A stretch of DNA of 38,910 nucleotides from the NCBI RefSeq assembly GCF_900115595.1, contig NZ_FOXA01000023.1, forward strand, positions 1-38,910, given 5' to 3'. Under the pieces are notes generated by a model, which saw nothing but the letters and a program-made list of their open reading frames with translations, searched no databases and was not told the origin of the DNA. The DNA comes from Tranquillimonas alkanivorans (GTDB taxonomy: Bacteria; Pseudomonadota; Alphaproteobacteria; Rhodobacterales; Rhodobacteraceae). The translations under genes were made by a program, and so were the position numbers. Of the stretch, positions 1 to 8,554 are shown in pieces. Position 1 is the first letter of the stretch, and every line of letters starts with the position of its first letter.

Positions 1-318
1 ACCATGTTCCTGAACTACGACCTTCTGGCGCGGCATTGGGTGCGCTACGGCTATCTTTACCCGTTCGGCGAGGCTCTGGCGGGCATCCTGATGATTGCCG
101 GCGCACTGATCTGGATCGCCTCGCCGGTGGCCATCTTCATAGGCGCGGTCGGCGCGATCTCGGTCTTCAAGGCCGTCTACATCGACAAGCGGGAACTGAA
201 ATGCGCCTGCGTCGGCGGCTCCAGCAACGTGCCGCTCGGGGTCGTTTCCTTGACCGAGAACGTGATGATGCTGGTCATGGGCATCTGGATGCCGATCCGG
301 ATGGTTCTGCTCGGTTGA
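1..318 (+). CDS. MauE/DoxX-like redox-associated membrane protein, 3' part
   Basis: The reading frame is open at the left edge, so the N-terminus is missing. The visible 105 codons hold about three hydrophobic segments and a Cys-Ala-Cys motif in KCACVGGSSNVPLG, followed by a final membrane segment. The motif and the pattern YDLLARHWVRYGYLYPF match the C-terminal half of MauE-type proteins, a membrane family linked to disulfide or heavy-metal handling. In related bacteria such genes often sit in copper-resistance islands, and the DUF305-like relic just downstream fits that. The ATG at position 4 is probably an internal methionine, because family members carry another helix upstream. The exact role is unknown. 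Confidence 0.7.
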   Translation, partial: TMFLNYDLLARHWVRYGYLYPFGEALAGILMIAGALIWIASPVAIFIGAVGAISVFKAVYIDKRELKCACVGGSSNVPLGVVSLTENVMMLVMGIWMPIRMVLLG

Positions 319-326
319 ACCCGAAA

Positions 327-345
327 AGGGGCGAGTGTTGCCCCT
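327..345 (+). terminator. hairpin after the MauE-like gene
   Basis: AGGGGC and GCCCCT form a 6-bp stem around a 7-base loop, 9 bases after the stop codon. No U-tract follows, so termination is only probable. Confidence 0.4.
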
Positions 346-800
346 CCAGGGGAGCCCGCGGCCTCGCCCACTGGCCTCTTATCCTCGGAGCGATGTCTCC
401 CGCGCTCGCGCAAAGCGATGCAGCCGCACATGCAATCCGTTCCGGGCATTCTGCCTCCGACAGGTCCGGCGGGTCGTCGGTGGCATCCGAGCAGCATTCC
501 GACGGCATCGCATCGGAGACCACGGAAACGATGAGTTCCGAGATGATGCGGATGATGGATGCGATATCGGGTCCGGGCCTGGACGCAGGCTTCATGGCCG
601 ATGCGCCAAGATGCAGATGGCGCTGGCGCAGGCCTATGAAGGAGCCAATGAAGATCAGAAAGCCGCTGCCGCTCCAGCGGTACAGGCACCGGCCTGGCTC
701 GAGGCGTATCGCGCGGCCAACGAACGCCTGCATTCCGACATGGACATCGCGCTTTCGGACGATCCCTCAGGAACTACACGCCCTGCTGCTCCTCCGACTT
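345..800 (+). pseudogene. decayed DUF305-like secreted protein
   Basis: One frame gives the end of a signal peptide (LGAMSPALAQ) and then a Met/Ser-rich stretch with SGPGLDAGFMADA up to about 605. A second frame continues with KMQMALAQAYEG and PAWLEAYRAANERLHSDMD up to about 770. GLDAGFMAD and YRAANERLHSDMDIA resemble the segments that precede the HHxGA metal-binding helix in DUF305 proteins, but no such His pair is present. The gene therefore seems frameshifted and to have lost its core. Copper-island DUF305 genes often neighbour MauE-like genes. The family call is by eye and only moderately sure. Confidence 0.45.
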
Positions 801-1096
801 GATCGCGACGAACCGCATCGTAGGGCGCGTTTGCCGTCGATCGCAAGATTGAAGAGAGCGAGGTCGCGGGTAGGAACAGCGAGTTTAAGCCGCACACGGA
901 TCGCCCAGATATGGTTCGGCTGGAGCGGGCGCTTCTGGCCGACGTTGCGGCCTTTGTTCCAGGCAGACCGGCAAGCGCGAACGGCGGGCAAATTTGTGCC
1001 AGGTGAGGCCCTGGCTGACCTTCATGATCAAAAGCATCGTACTGGGCGTCGTCGGCACATGGCGAGAGGTGAGCCGCAAGTATCGGTATAACTCGG
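801..1096. other. gene-free stretch upstream of katE
   Basis: About 300 bases without a convincing gene. A short frame reading [18 protein letters not shown] near 920-965 looks protein-like but could not be placed. It may be the end of the same decayed locus. Confidence 0.4.
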
Positions 1097-1122
1097 GGAA
1101 CGATACCGCCGGACATCCTGTT
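1097..1122 (+). promoter_or_regulatory. candidate EcfG-type (general stress) promoter of katE
   Basis: GGAAC at 1097-1101, 17 bases, then TGTT at 1119-1122. This is one base from the alphaproteobacterial EcfG consensus GGAAC-N16/17-CGTT. It lies about 60 bases before the catalase start. Stress-type catalases are known EcfG targets in several alphaproteobacteria, but many Rhodobacterales lack this sigma factor, so the match may be chance. Confidence 0.35.
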
Positions 1123-1180
1123 GACCCCGGACCCGCCGCAGGCTCAGCGGCGTTCTCACCCATGCCAGACGGGGGACAGG

Positions 1181-3280
<2,100 letters not shown>

Positions 3281-3403
3281 TTTGCGGATGAGGTTCTGCG
3301 ATAGGCAGAGGTTCACCTCGTCAAGAAATCCTAACGTACAGCGAAGGTCGGCGATCCACCACCTCCCGGTCTCCTTCGCGGTCCCGGCAGATGTCGAGCA
3401 GGT

Positions 3404-3511
3404 GCAGCGAACGGCAGAGATGTCCGCACTTCAGTCATCAAGCCGGTGAAAATGCTGCGCAATGCACGAATGGCCGGTTCGGTGAGGCCGCGCTGCGGCG
3501 CAGATCTCAGC
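3404..3511 (+). repeat. degenerate interspersed repeat, copy A
   Basis: The segment starts with GCAGCGAACGGCAGA and GATGTCCGC. It continues through AATGCTGCGCAATGCACGAATG and ends near CGCTGCGGCGCAGATCT. Copies B (10870-10981) and C (33641-33744, opposite orientation) share the 24-bp start and scattered blocks further in. A weaker relative begins at 5678. The rest of 3281-3631 holds no gene that can be supported. Confidence 0.6.
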
Positions 3512-3631
3512 CTCGACTGTCGGCTGTGGGCCGTCCGTGACGAGGTAGCTGTGGCTGCTTGGGCAACTGAACATGGCATGCCGTTCATCACGCCGAGATC
3601 GCTTGGCAGGCAGCTTTCTCCGGGAGCTTCC

Positions 3632-3910
3632 TCATGCGCCGGCCTTTGTCCCGCGATCGCGCTTCGGCTTCGGAGCGGCGGCGCGGGCTTCGCGGATGCG
3701 GATGAGGAGGGCTTCGGCGGGTTCGTCCTCGCGGTCTTGGGTGACGAGTTCTCCGCGTATCAACTGGATCGAGATGCCCGTCCTCAAGTGTCGCGTCCTC
3801 CAGGACTTCCATGAAGCCCAAGTCATTCTTGCGCTCTGCAAGCTCGTACTCTCTCGCGTCCAAGTCAGCCGCACGCTTCAGAAGCGCCCTTGCCGCGCGT
3901 TCCAGTTCAC
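3632..3910 (-). pseudogene. HsdS (type I restriction specificity subunit) tail relic plus coiled-coil fragment
   Basis: On the minus strand, 3772-3632 encodes IRGELVTQDREDEPAEALL, then IRIREARAAAPKPKR, and ends at a stop. This matches the conserved C-terminus of type I restriction S subunits, where a last helix (typically AFSGELVPQDPNDEPA) is followed by LLxRIRxxRA and a Lys/Arg tail. Upstream, in another frame (about 3910-3770), lies a charged helical piece reading ELERAARALLKRAADLDARE. It may come from the same gene or from a different one. The rest of hsdS, and hsdM and hsdR, are absent, so this is a 3' scrap. Confidence 0.5.
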
Positions 3911-3968
3911 CTGCGGGTGGGATCCGTCCCAGCGTGTGGGCTTATGATCCCGCGCGCTGGAGAGTCCC

Positions 3969-4235
3969 TCAAGTCTCGCTGCGCAGAGCCTCATCGAGGA
4001 CCGGCTGGACGACGGGAAGGTCCTTTGCCGCCACCCGTTTCAGCAACGCCTCGACCAGCCTCGCCCGCTTCTCCGCCGGCTGGACCTTGATCAACGCGAG
4101 CAACGCAGCGCCCAGGATAATCTTGCGCCGGGCGTCGAGCTTGCGTTCCCGCTGACGTTCCTGGGCCTGCGCTCTCTGGAACCGCGCCTTGGCCTGGTCG
4201 AGCCTCTTCCTCGCTCTTTCAAGCTCCCCGCTCAT
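3969..4235 (-). CDS. TraC/TraD-family mobilisation accessory protein
   Basis: Small basic protein of 88 residues with a long charged coiled-coil (ELERARKRLDQAKARFQRAQ) followed by RKLDARRKIILGAALLALI. The latter is the signature of the small TraC/TraD proteins encoded beside oriT in Ti-like (Q-type) transfer regions. Such proteins help the relaxase at the origin. The second ATG, at 4235, is preferred because AGGGGG lies six bases upstream; the ATG at 4241 would touch that site. The gene diverges from the relaxase gene with the candidate oriT between them. The C-terminus (LLKRVAAKDLPVVQPVLDEAL) is longer than in classic TraD. Confidence 0.6.
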   Translation of the reverse strand: MSGELERARKRLDQAKARFQRAQAQERQRERKLDARRKIILGAALLALIKVQPAEKRARLVEALLKRVAAKDLPVVQPVLDEALRSET

Positions 4236-4300
4236 TGTCATCCCCCTGCTGCGTCCGAGAGGAGATAGGTTGGGAAACCCCCGAGGCCGAAAGAGAGACG

Positions 4301-4328
4301 AGGGCGCAATTTAGTGTTGCTCCAACAC
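4301..4328 (+). other. candidate origin of transfer (oriT), Q-type nic region
   Basis: AGGGCGCAATTTA at 4301-4313 closely resembles the nic-region core of Q-type oriTs (RSF1010 core AGGGCGCACTTA on this strand; Ti plasmids AGGGCGCAATTA). It is followed at once by an inverted repeat, GTGTTG-CTC-CAACAC, at 4314-4328. The site lies between the divergent TraC/TraD-like gene and the MobA/MobL relaxase gene, as in Ti plasmids. The position is strong support, but cleavage is not shown. Confidence 0.6.
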
Positions 4329-4430
4329 CACCCGTCTTCGACGGACCCTCCGGGTTGCGTCCACTCGCCGGGGAGGGCGTCCCCGACGGCGCCTGCAGCG
4401 AGCTGGGCCTGCGGCCCCCATCTCCGACCA

Positions 4431-5474
4431 ATGGCGAGCAAGGCGGCACATCACGAATTCACCACGATAAAACGCTCAGAAGGGCGATCCGCGACCGCGC
4501 GGATCGCCTACATCTGTCGCACCGCCATCGAGGACGAGCGCACTGGCGAGACGCACCGCTACCGCGATCGGAAGCAGGAGCTTGTTGGCATCCAGCTCGT
4601 CGGCTCGGATGGTGATGCAGCCTCGTTCGCCAATGCCCTGGAGGCCGGGGAGAAGCGGAAGGACGGCCAGGTCGGACGCTCCTCAATCCTGGCCCTGCCG
4701 AACGAGCTCGACGACATCGCCGGCCTTCGGGTGGTCCGCGCCTACCAGGAACACCTTCTACACCGCTACGGCTGCGCCAGCCTCTCGGCCGTGCATCGGC
4801 AGGCAGGCAACCATCACGCCCACATCGTCGAGAGCACGCACGACGGCGAAGGGAAGAAGATCGATGTGCTATCGAACAGCAGGAAAAGCGGCGCGGAAGT
4901 CGAGCATCGTCGCGGCACATGGGCCGAAATTGTTAACGCCAAGTTGGAACGGTCGGCTCCCTCGGCCGAGTACCTCGATCATCGGAGGAAGAAACGCAGG
5001 CGTGCCGCCGGGGACACCAGTGCGGAGACGCCGGACGTGCCGCACCATGGTCCAGCTCTGCACGCAGTGCTGAGAAGAAAGCACCAGCCGAAGAAACAGC
5101 CAGCCTGGGCCGTTCGACGGTTCCGCGAGCTCCACGAACTCCTCGAGTCCTCGAAGGCGTTCCGCCGAGCCGCTGCACTGGTTCGCCGCCTTGAGGCGTC
5201 GGCAGCCGAGAAGAGCGCCGACTTCTTTCGCCCTGCGTCGCCGGAGCCGAACTCCGACGTCGCCGACGGGGGCCACATGCCGCCCCTGGGCGCGTGGACT
5301 CCGCCGGAAGACAAGAAGGCCGACTCCGACTTCGATCAGCAGAACGTCAGCTTCGCCAAGAAGGGGCTGCAGGACAAGATGCACGGCCGCCACAGCGCCA
5401 GCTCCTGGCGAGCCGCCGAAAACGGACGCGCTTCCCTGGCCCACGCTGATCCACTGCCAGCGGGTGGGACCTAA
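4431..5474 (+). CDS. MobA/MobL-family relaxase (possibly shortened)
   Basis: Relaxase of the MobA/MobL type, which nicks oriT through a Tyr to start DNA mobilisation. From ATG 4431 it has 347 residues. The N-terminus ARIAYICRTAIEDERTG fits the family. The metal-binding His motif is VHRQAGNHHAHIVES, the NPHAH equivalent; here NHHAH replaces it. KKIDVLSNSRKSGAEVEH resembles the following region. The C-terminal 150 residues are Arg/Lys-rich and low in recognisable structure. No helicase domain is present, so the protein would mobilise only with help from other transfer functions. Start choice: 4431 lies after the oriT and begins the conserved part. The frame is open upstream to 4314, but that stretch overlaps oriT. 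Confidence 0.7.
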   Translation: MASKAAHHEFTTIKRSEGRSATARIAYICRTAIEDERTGETHRYRDRKQELVGIQLVGSDGDAASFANALEAGEKRKDGQVGRSSILALPNELDDIAGLRVVRAYQEHLLHRYGCASLSAVHRQAGNHHAHIVESTHDGEGKKIDVLSNSRKSGAEVEHRRGTWAEIVNAKLERSAPSAEYLDHRRKKRRRAAGDTSAETPDVPHHGPALHAVLRRKHQPKKQPAWAVRRFRELHELLESSKAFRRAAALVRRLEASAAEKSADFFRPASPEPNSDVADGGHMPPLGAWTPPEDKKADSDFDQQNVSFAKKGLQDKMHGRHSASSWRAAENGRASLAHADPLPAGGT

Positions 5475-5630
5475 ACCCACACGCTGGAGACGAAGAGCGG
5501 GCGAGCTTGGCAGGCGCATCGCAAACCCGCCGCCCCCCAATCCCTACAGCTCTTAATGAAGAGAGCGGGCCGGGGGCCAGCCCGATACATTTCGTGGCCG
5601 ACTTGTGGGCATGACCCTATGTTCAACGAA

Positions 5631-5655
5631 GGCTCCCGAGAAAGCTTCGGGAGCC
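5631..5655. terminator. 9-bp stem hairpin downstream of the relaxase
   Basis: GGCTCCCGA and TCGGGAGCC pair around GAAAGCT. No U-tract follows. It lies 157 bases after the relaxase stop. Confidence 0.4.
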
Positions 5656-5677
5656 CTCTGCGCCGGAGGTCGGCTTG

Positions 5678-5808
5678 GCGGACTTTCTGCCGTTTGCCGC
5701 GCGCGCATCATCTCGCGCTTCGCTATCGCGGCATCCGGAAGAGAGTGCGGATTCCGGACCTTCGCTGCGAAGGCGGGAAAAGCTTGACCATCCTGTGAGA
5801 GCAGACAT
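5678..5808 (+). repeat. degenerate interspersed repeats (copy D and 62-bp element)
   Basis: 5678-5700 (GCGGACTTTCTGCCGTTTGC) is a weaker relative of the reverse complement of repeat copies A and B. 5747-5808 begins with GCGGATTCCGGACC and TTCGCTGCG and ends with GCAGACAT. The same arrangement and length occur in reverse orientation at 37699-37760. No gene is supported from 5475 to 6006. Confidence 0.55.
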
Positions 5809-6006
5809 CACCTGGACTGCCGTCTCCGACGAGACGCTGCGACGCCGCATGACCGCATGGAGCCCTTCCACGACATTCGGCGCAAGCGCGTGAACGAGAC
5901 GATCTCGCCGACACTCGACTAATGACAAGCGGACGACCTTGGCCATGATGGCCAGAGCCGCGCCCACGGAGCCGTCAGCACACTGGTGCTACTCGCGCTC
6001 AGGGCC

Positions 6007-6180
6007 GTCGAGTACGCGACGCTCGAATGGGTCGACTGGTTCAATACCCGCCGCCTGCTCGAGCCCATCGGGAACATCCCACCCGCAGAAGCCGAAGAAG
6101 AATACTACGCGGCTCTGGAAGCCGATGCCGTGGCCGCGTAACTAACGAAAACCAGCCTCCGGAAGACCTGGTGCGGTTCA
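6007..6180 (+). mobile_element. right end of an IS3-family insertion sequence (relic)
   Basis: 6007-6141 encodes VEYATLEWVDWFNTRRLLE and PIGNIPPAEAEEEYYAALE, ending at a stop. This is the C-terminus of an IS3-family OrfB transposase (DDE integrase core, last helix). 6148-6180 looks like the terminal inverted repeat (reverse complement begins TGAACCGCACCAGG). No OrfA, catalytic DDE core or left end is present, so the element is dead. The frame breaks up just upstream of 5990. From 6181 to 6400 nothing else is recognised. Confidence 0.75.
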
Positions 6181-6400
6181 ATCCCCCGTTCAGCCAGGGC
6201 CGCGCCAAGAGTCAGTGTCGTCTGGTAGAATCGACGTCCGCGCGACTGCCCCATATGCCGATGCTGTCACCGACGGGCCTTCACTCAATATACCGCCTCG
6301 GTAACCCCCCAACCGGGCTTGAAGCGGACATGGCGTAACGGGCCCATGGGGTACGGGTTCGCTGCCACCCGATGCGTACAGCAGGGATGGCAGCAAGGGC

Positions 6401-7039
6401 TCAGCTCGCGTCTTTGAACTCGGCATACTCGCCGCGCACTTGCACGGTCACCGTGACATCGCTGTCGTCGCGATTGCGCCAGAACCAGCCGTGCTCTCCG
6501 GCGAAGTCGGCGACGATCTCGCCCTCGGACCCGGTGGAGCCGCGGCCCTTCTCGTAGGTCACCGATTGGCCGCCGCCATGGCCGTGCAAGTCGAAGTTCA
6601 CCCGGCCGCCCTCGACCAGCATCCGATATTCCGCCGACTGGCCTCCCTCCATCACCAGCTTCCATTCGGCCGAGTCGCCGGGCGCCAGAGTGAAGGTGGT
6701 TTCGTCGCGCCAGGCGTCTGCCGCTTCGCCGCTCTCGGCCTCCTGAGCATATGCCGCGCCCACGAAGAGCCCGAAGATCTCGTTCAAGAGGCTCGATTGC
6801 TCCTCCCCGGCCTGCATCAGCCGGTCGGCCTCCGCCTCCTCGGCGAGTTGGGTCTTGATCTCGCCCATTTCCGCGAGGCCGATCGCTCGCCCGACGCCGG
6901 TCGGGTCGATGCCGTACTCCGCGGGCAGAACCACCGTCACCAGGATCGCCACGGCCGAGGTCGCGGCGATGACCGTGGAGCGCAGGAGTTGCGCCGAGCT
7001 GGGCGGGTCTTCGAGGCTGGGTTTCTGTGCGTTGAACAT
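6401..7039 (-). CDS. membrane-anchored periplasmic protein of the HupE operon
   Basis: 212 residues: one N-terminal membrane segment (about 20-42, STVIAATSAVAILVTVVLP), a short helical linker, then a periplasmic domain from about 110 on (FTLAPGDSAEWKLVMEGGQ and later TVTVQVRGEYAEF). Proteins of this type, often called transmembrane anchor proteins, commonly follow HupE/UreJ genes in Rhodobacterales. No enzyme motif is seen. The gene starts 19 bases after the HupE stop, with GGAG ten bases before ATG 7039, so the two are co-transcribed. It probably assists the neighbouring metal transporter, but that is inferred only from context. Confidence 0.7.
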   Translation of the reverse strand: MFNAQKPSLEDPPSSAQLLRSTVIAATSAVAILVTVVLPAEYGIDPTGVGRAIGLAEMGEIKTQLAEEAEADRLMQAGEEQSSLLNEIFGLFVGAAYAQEAESGEAADAWRDETTFTLAPGDSAEWKLVMEGGQSAEYRMLVEGGRVNFDLHGHGGGQSVTYEKGRGSTGSEGEIVADFAGEHGWFWRNRDDSDVTVTVQVRGEYAEFKDAS

Positions 7040-7058
7040 GTCTGGTGTCTCCGTTGCG

Positions 7059-7750
7059 TTACGCGGCCGCGAACAGGCCGGTGATCTGGTAGCCCATGAG
7101 GATGAAGCCCATGGACATCATGACGACGTTGGCGGTGTAGGCCTGGCGAAAGAAGTTCGGGGATTCCCGCCAGTAGCCCATGACGATGAGGATCACGGCG
7201 AGCGCCATGACCTGGCCGAGTTCGACGCCGACGTTAAACGCCAGCAGGTTGGGCAGCAGCCCGTCCGAGGCGATGTTGTAGTCGAGGATCTTCGTGGCCA
7301 GGCCAGCGCCGTGGAAGAAGCCGAAGATCAGCGTCGCGGCCTCGGTGTTCGGCTGGACCCCGAACCAGCGCTGGTAGGCGCCGAGGTTGTCGAGCGCCTT
7401 GTAGACGACCGAGAGGCCGATGATGGCGTCGACGACATAGGCGTTGACCCCCCAGCCGAACCAGACGCCCGCGAGCATCGTGGTCGAGTGCCCGAGGGCG
7501 AAGAGGCTCACATAGATGCCGACGTCCTTCATCTTGTAGAGGAAAAACACGACACCGAGCAGGAACAGGATGTGGTCGTACCGGTCACCATGTGCTTGGC
7601 GCCGAGATACATGAAGGGGATGAGGTTCACCCCCCAGATCCTCTGGATGTAGCCCGCGTCACCGGGGGTGACGTTGTGGGCCAGCGCATGTCCGGCGCTC
7701 AGCAGAAGCGCGGCCAGCGCAAGAAGGGACAGGACAGCGGTCCGGCGCAT
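7059..7750 (-). pseudogene. hupE: HupE/UreJ-type nickel/cobalt permease, frameshifted
   Basis: HupE/UreJ proteins are membrane importers of nickel or cobalt. The first part (ATG 7750) has a signal-like helix and then HNVTPGDAGYIQRIWG, VNLIPFMYLGAKHMVTG. The rest continues in another frame: FFLYKMKDVGIYVSLFALGHS, FGFFHGAGLA and FNVGVELGQVMAL, ending at 7059. Both halves are well conserved, and the join is expected to read HMVTGYDHILFL. One base seems missing near 7580. The shift lies inside the conserved first membrane segments and should abolish function, unless it is a sequencing error or recoding. The downstream anchor gene is intact. Confidence 0.75.
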
Positions 7751-8200
7751 GCCGGGATCGCTCCAGCCCCGATGACTTGTGGTCATGGATTGGACTCCGC
7801 TTGGGTCTTTCAGGATCGGTGGTGTCGCGCACGCGGCGCGGCCGATACAGACGCGCGGAGGTCGCTCGATACGGAAGACCCGGTGCGGGCCGTCGACCGA
7901 CACCGGAAGGCGCGACAGGTCCCGGTAGCCGGAAATCGGCTCGGGAGTTTGCGCAAGCGACAGGACCGCCGGGCTGTGGTCATGGTCGGCGGCGTCATGG
8001 CCATGACCATGCATCGCCCAGTAGAGGTCCTCTTCGAGCCCGTGGCTGTGACCGTGCTCGGCCATCATCTCGGCGTGCTCCTGGAGCGTCTCCAAGATGG
8101 CCGGGGCATGGGAGGTTGCCGGCATCACGGACCACATCAGAACCGACAGCGTGAGTAGCGCCGCAAACGCGCCTTGCCCGAGTGCCCTGGCGGAACCCAT
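7529..8200 (-). CDS. His-rich secreted/metal-associated protein, reading through into hupE
   Basis: ATG 8200 follows AGGCAGGACCG. The first 115 residues are a known type of small Rhodobacterales protein: a hydrophobic N-terminus, then AEMMAEHGHSHGLEEDLYW and MHGHGHDAADHDHS, and a conserved end FRIERPPR. The His clusters suggest metal binding near the HupE importer. Family members normally stop soon after ERPPR. Here the frame has no stop. It runs through the start of hupE (MRRTAVLSLL at 7750) and ends at 7529 only because of the hupE frameshift. Translation of hupE probably restarts internally. The functional part is about 7850-8200; the remainder is read-through. Confidence 0.6.
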   Translation of the reverse strand: MGSARALGQGAFAALLTLSVLMWSVMPATSHAPAILETLQEHAEMMAEHGHSHGLEEDLYWAMHGHGHDAADHDHSPAVLSLAQTPEPISGYRDLSRLPVSVDGPHRVFRIERPPRVCIGRAACATPPILKDPSGVQSMTTSHRGWSDPGMRRTAVLSLLALAALLLSAGHALAHNVTPGDAGYIQRIWGVNLIPFMYLGAKHMVTGTTTSCSCSVSCFSSTR

Positions 8201-8256
8201 CGGTCCTGCCTGTTCCTCTGCCTCGACTGCTCGACGCCTTTTGCGGCGTCTTGTTG

Positions 8257-8275
8257 TATCCCCCCGGAGGGGATA
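8257..8275. promoter_or_regulatory. operator of the CsoR/RcnR-family sensor
   Basis: TATCCCCCCGGAGGGGATA is an inverted repeat (TATCCCC and GGGGATA, spacer CCGGA) containing a run of six C. RcnR, DmeR, FrmR and InrS bind short A/T-flanked G/C tracts of this kind. It lies in the 85-base gap between the divergent His-rich/HupE operon and the sensor gene, 10 bases before the sensor ATG. A further hairpin (GACGCC and GGCGTC) lies at 8233-8250. Confidence 0.65.
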
Positions 8276-8285
8276 GCGTCATCCT

Positions 8286-8546
8286 ATGTCAGACCCGCAC
8301 ATCCATGCAAGCCACCCCGCCCTGATCGCCCGGCTGAAACGCGCCGACGGCCATCTTCGCGCGGTGATCGAGATGCTCGCGGCCGGCAAGCCCTGTCTCG
8401 ACGTCGCGCAGCAACTCCAGGCGGTCGAGAAGGCCGTGGCGAACGCGAAGCGCGCGCTGATCCATGACCATCTCGATCATTGTCTCGACACGGAAGGCTC
8501 GGACACCGATCGCGCCGAGCTCAAGGCGATCGCCCGCTATCTCTGA
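8286..8546 (+). CDS. CsoR/RcnR-family metal sensor with InrS-like ligand set
   Basis: An all-helical repressor of 86 residues that releases DNA on binding a metal. The family core is clear (LIARLKRADGHLRAVIEML and QQLQAVEKAVANAKRALIHD). Candidate metal ligands are His5, Cys37, His62 and Cys66. Their spacing (32, 25, 4) equals that of the Synechocystis nickel sensor InrS (His21, Cys53, His78, Cys82), whereas RcnR has His in the last position and CsoR lacks the N-terminal His. The next gene is a His-tailed MFS exporter, as InrS controls the exporter NrsD. Nickel is therefore the likely signal; cobalt or copper remain possible. ATG 8286 overlaps the operator region closely, so autoregulation is expected. 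Confidence 0.8.
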   Translation: MSDPHIHASHPALIARLKRADGHLRAVIEMLAAGKPCLDVAQQLQAVEKAVANAKRALIHDHLDHCLDTEGSDTDRAELKAIARYL

Positions 8547-8554
8547 GGGAAACC

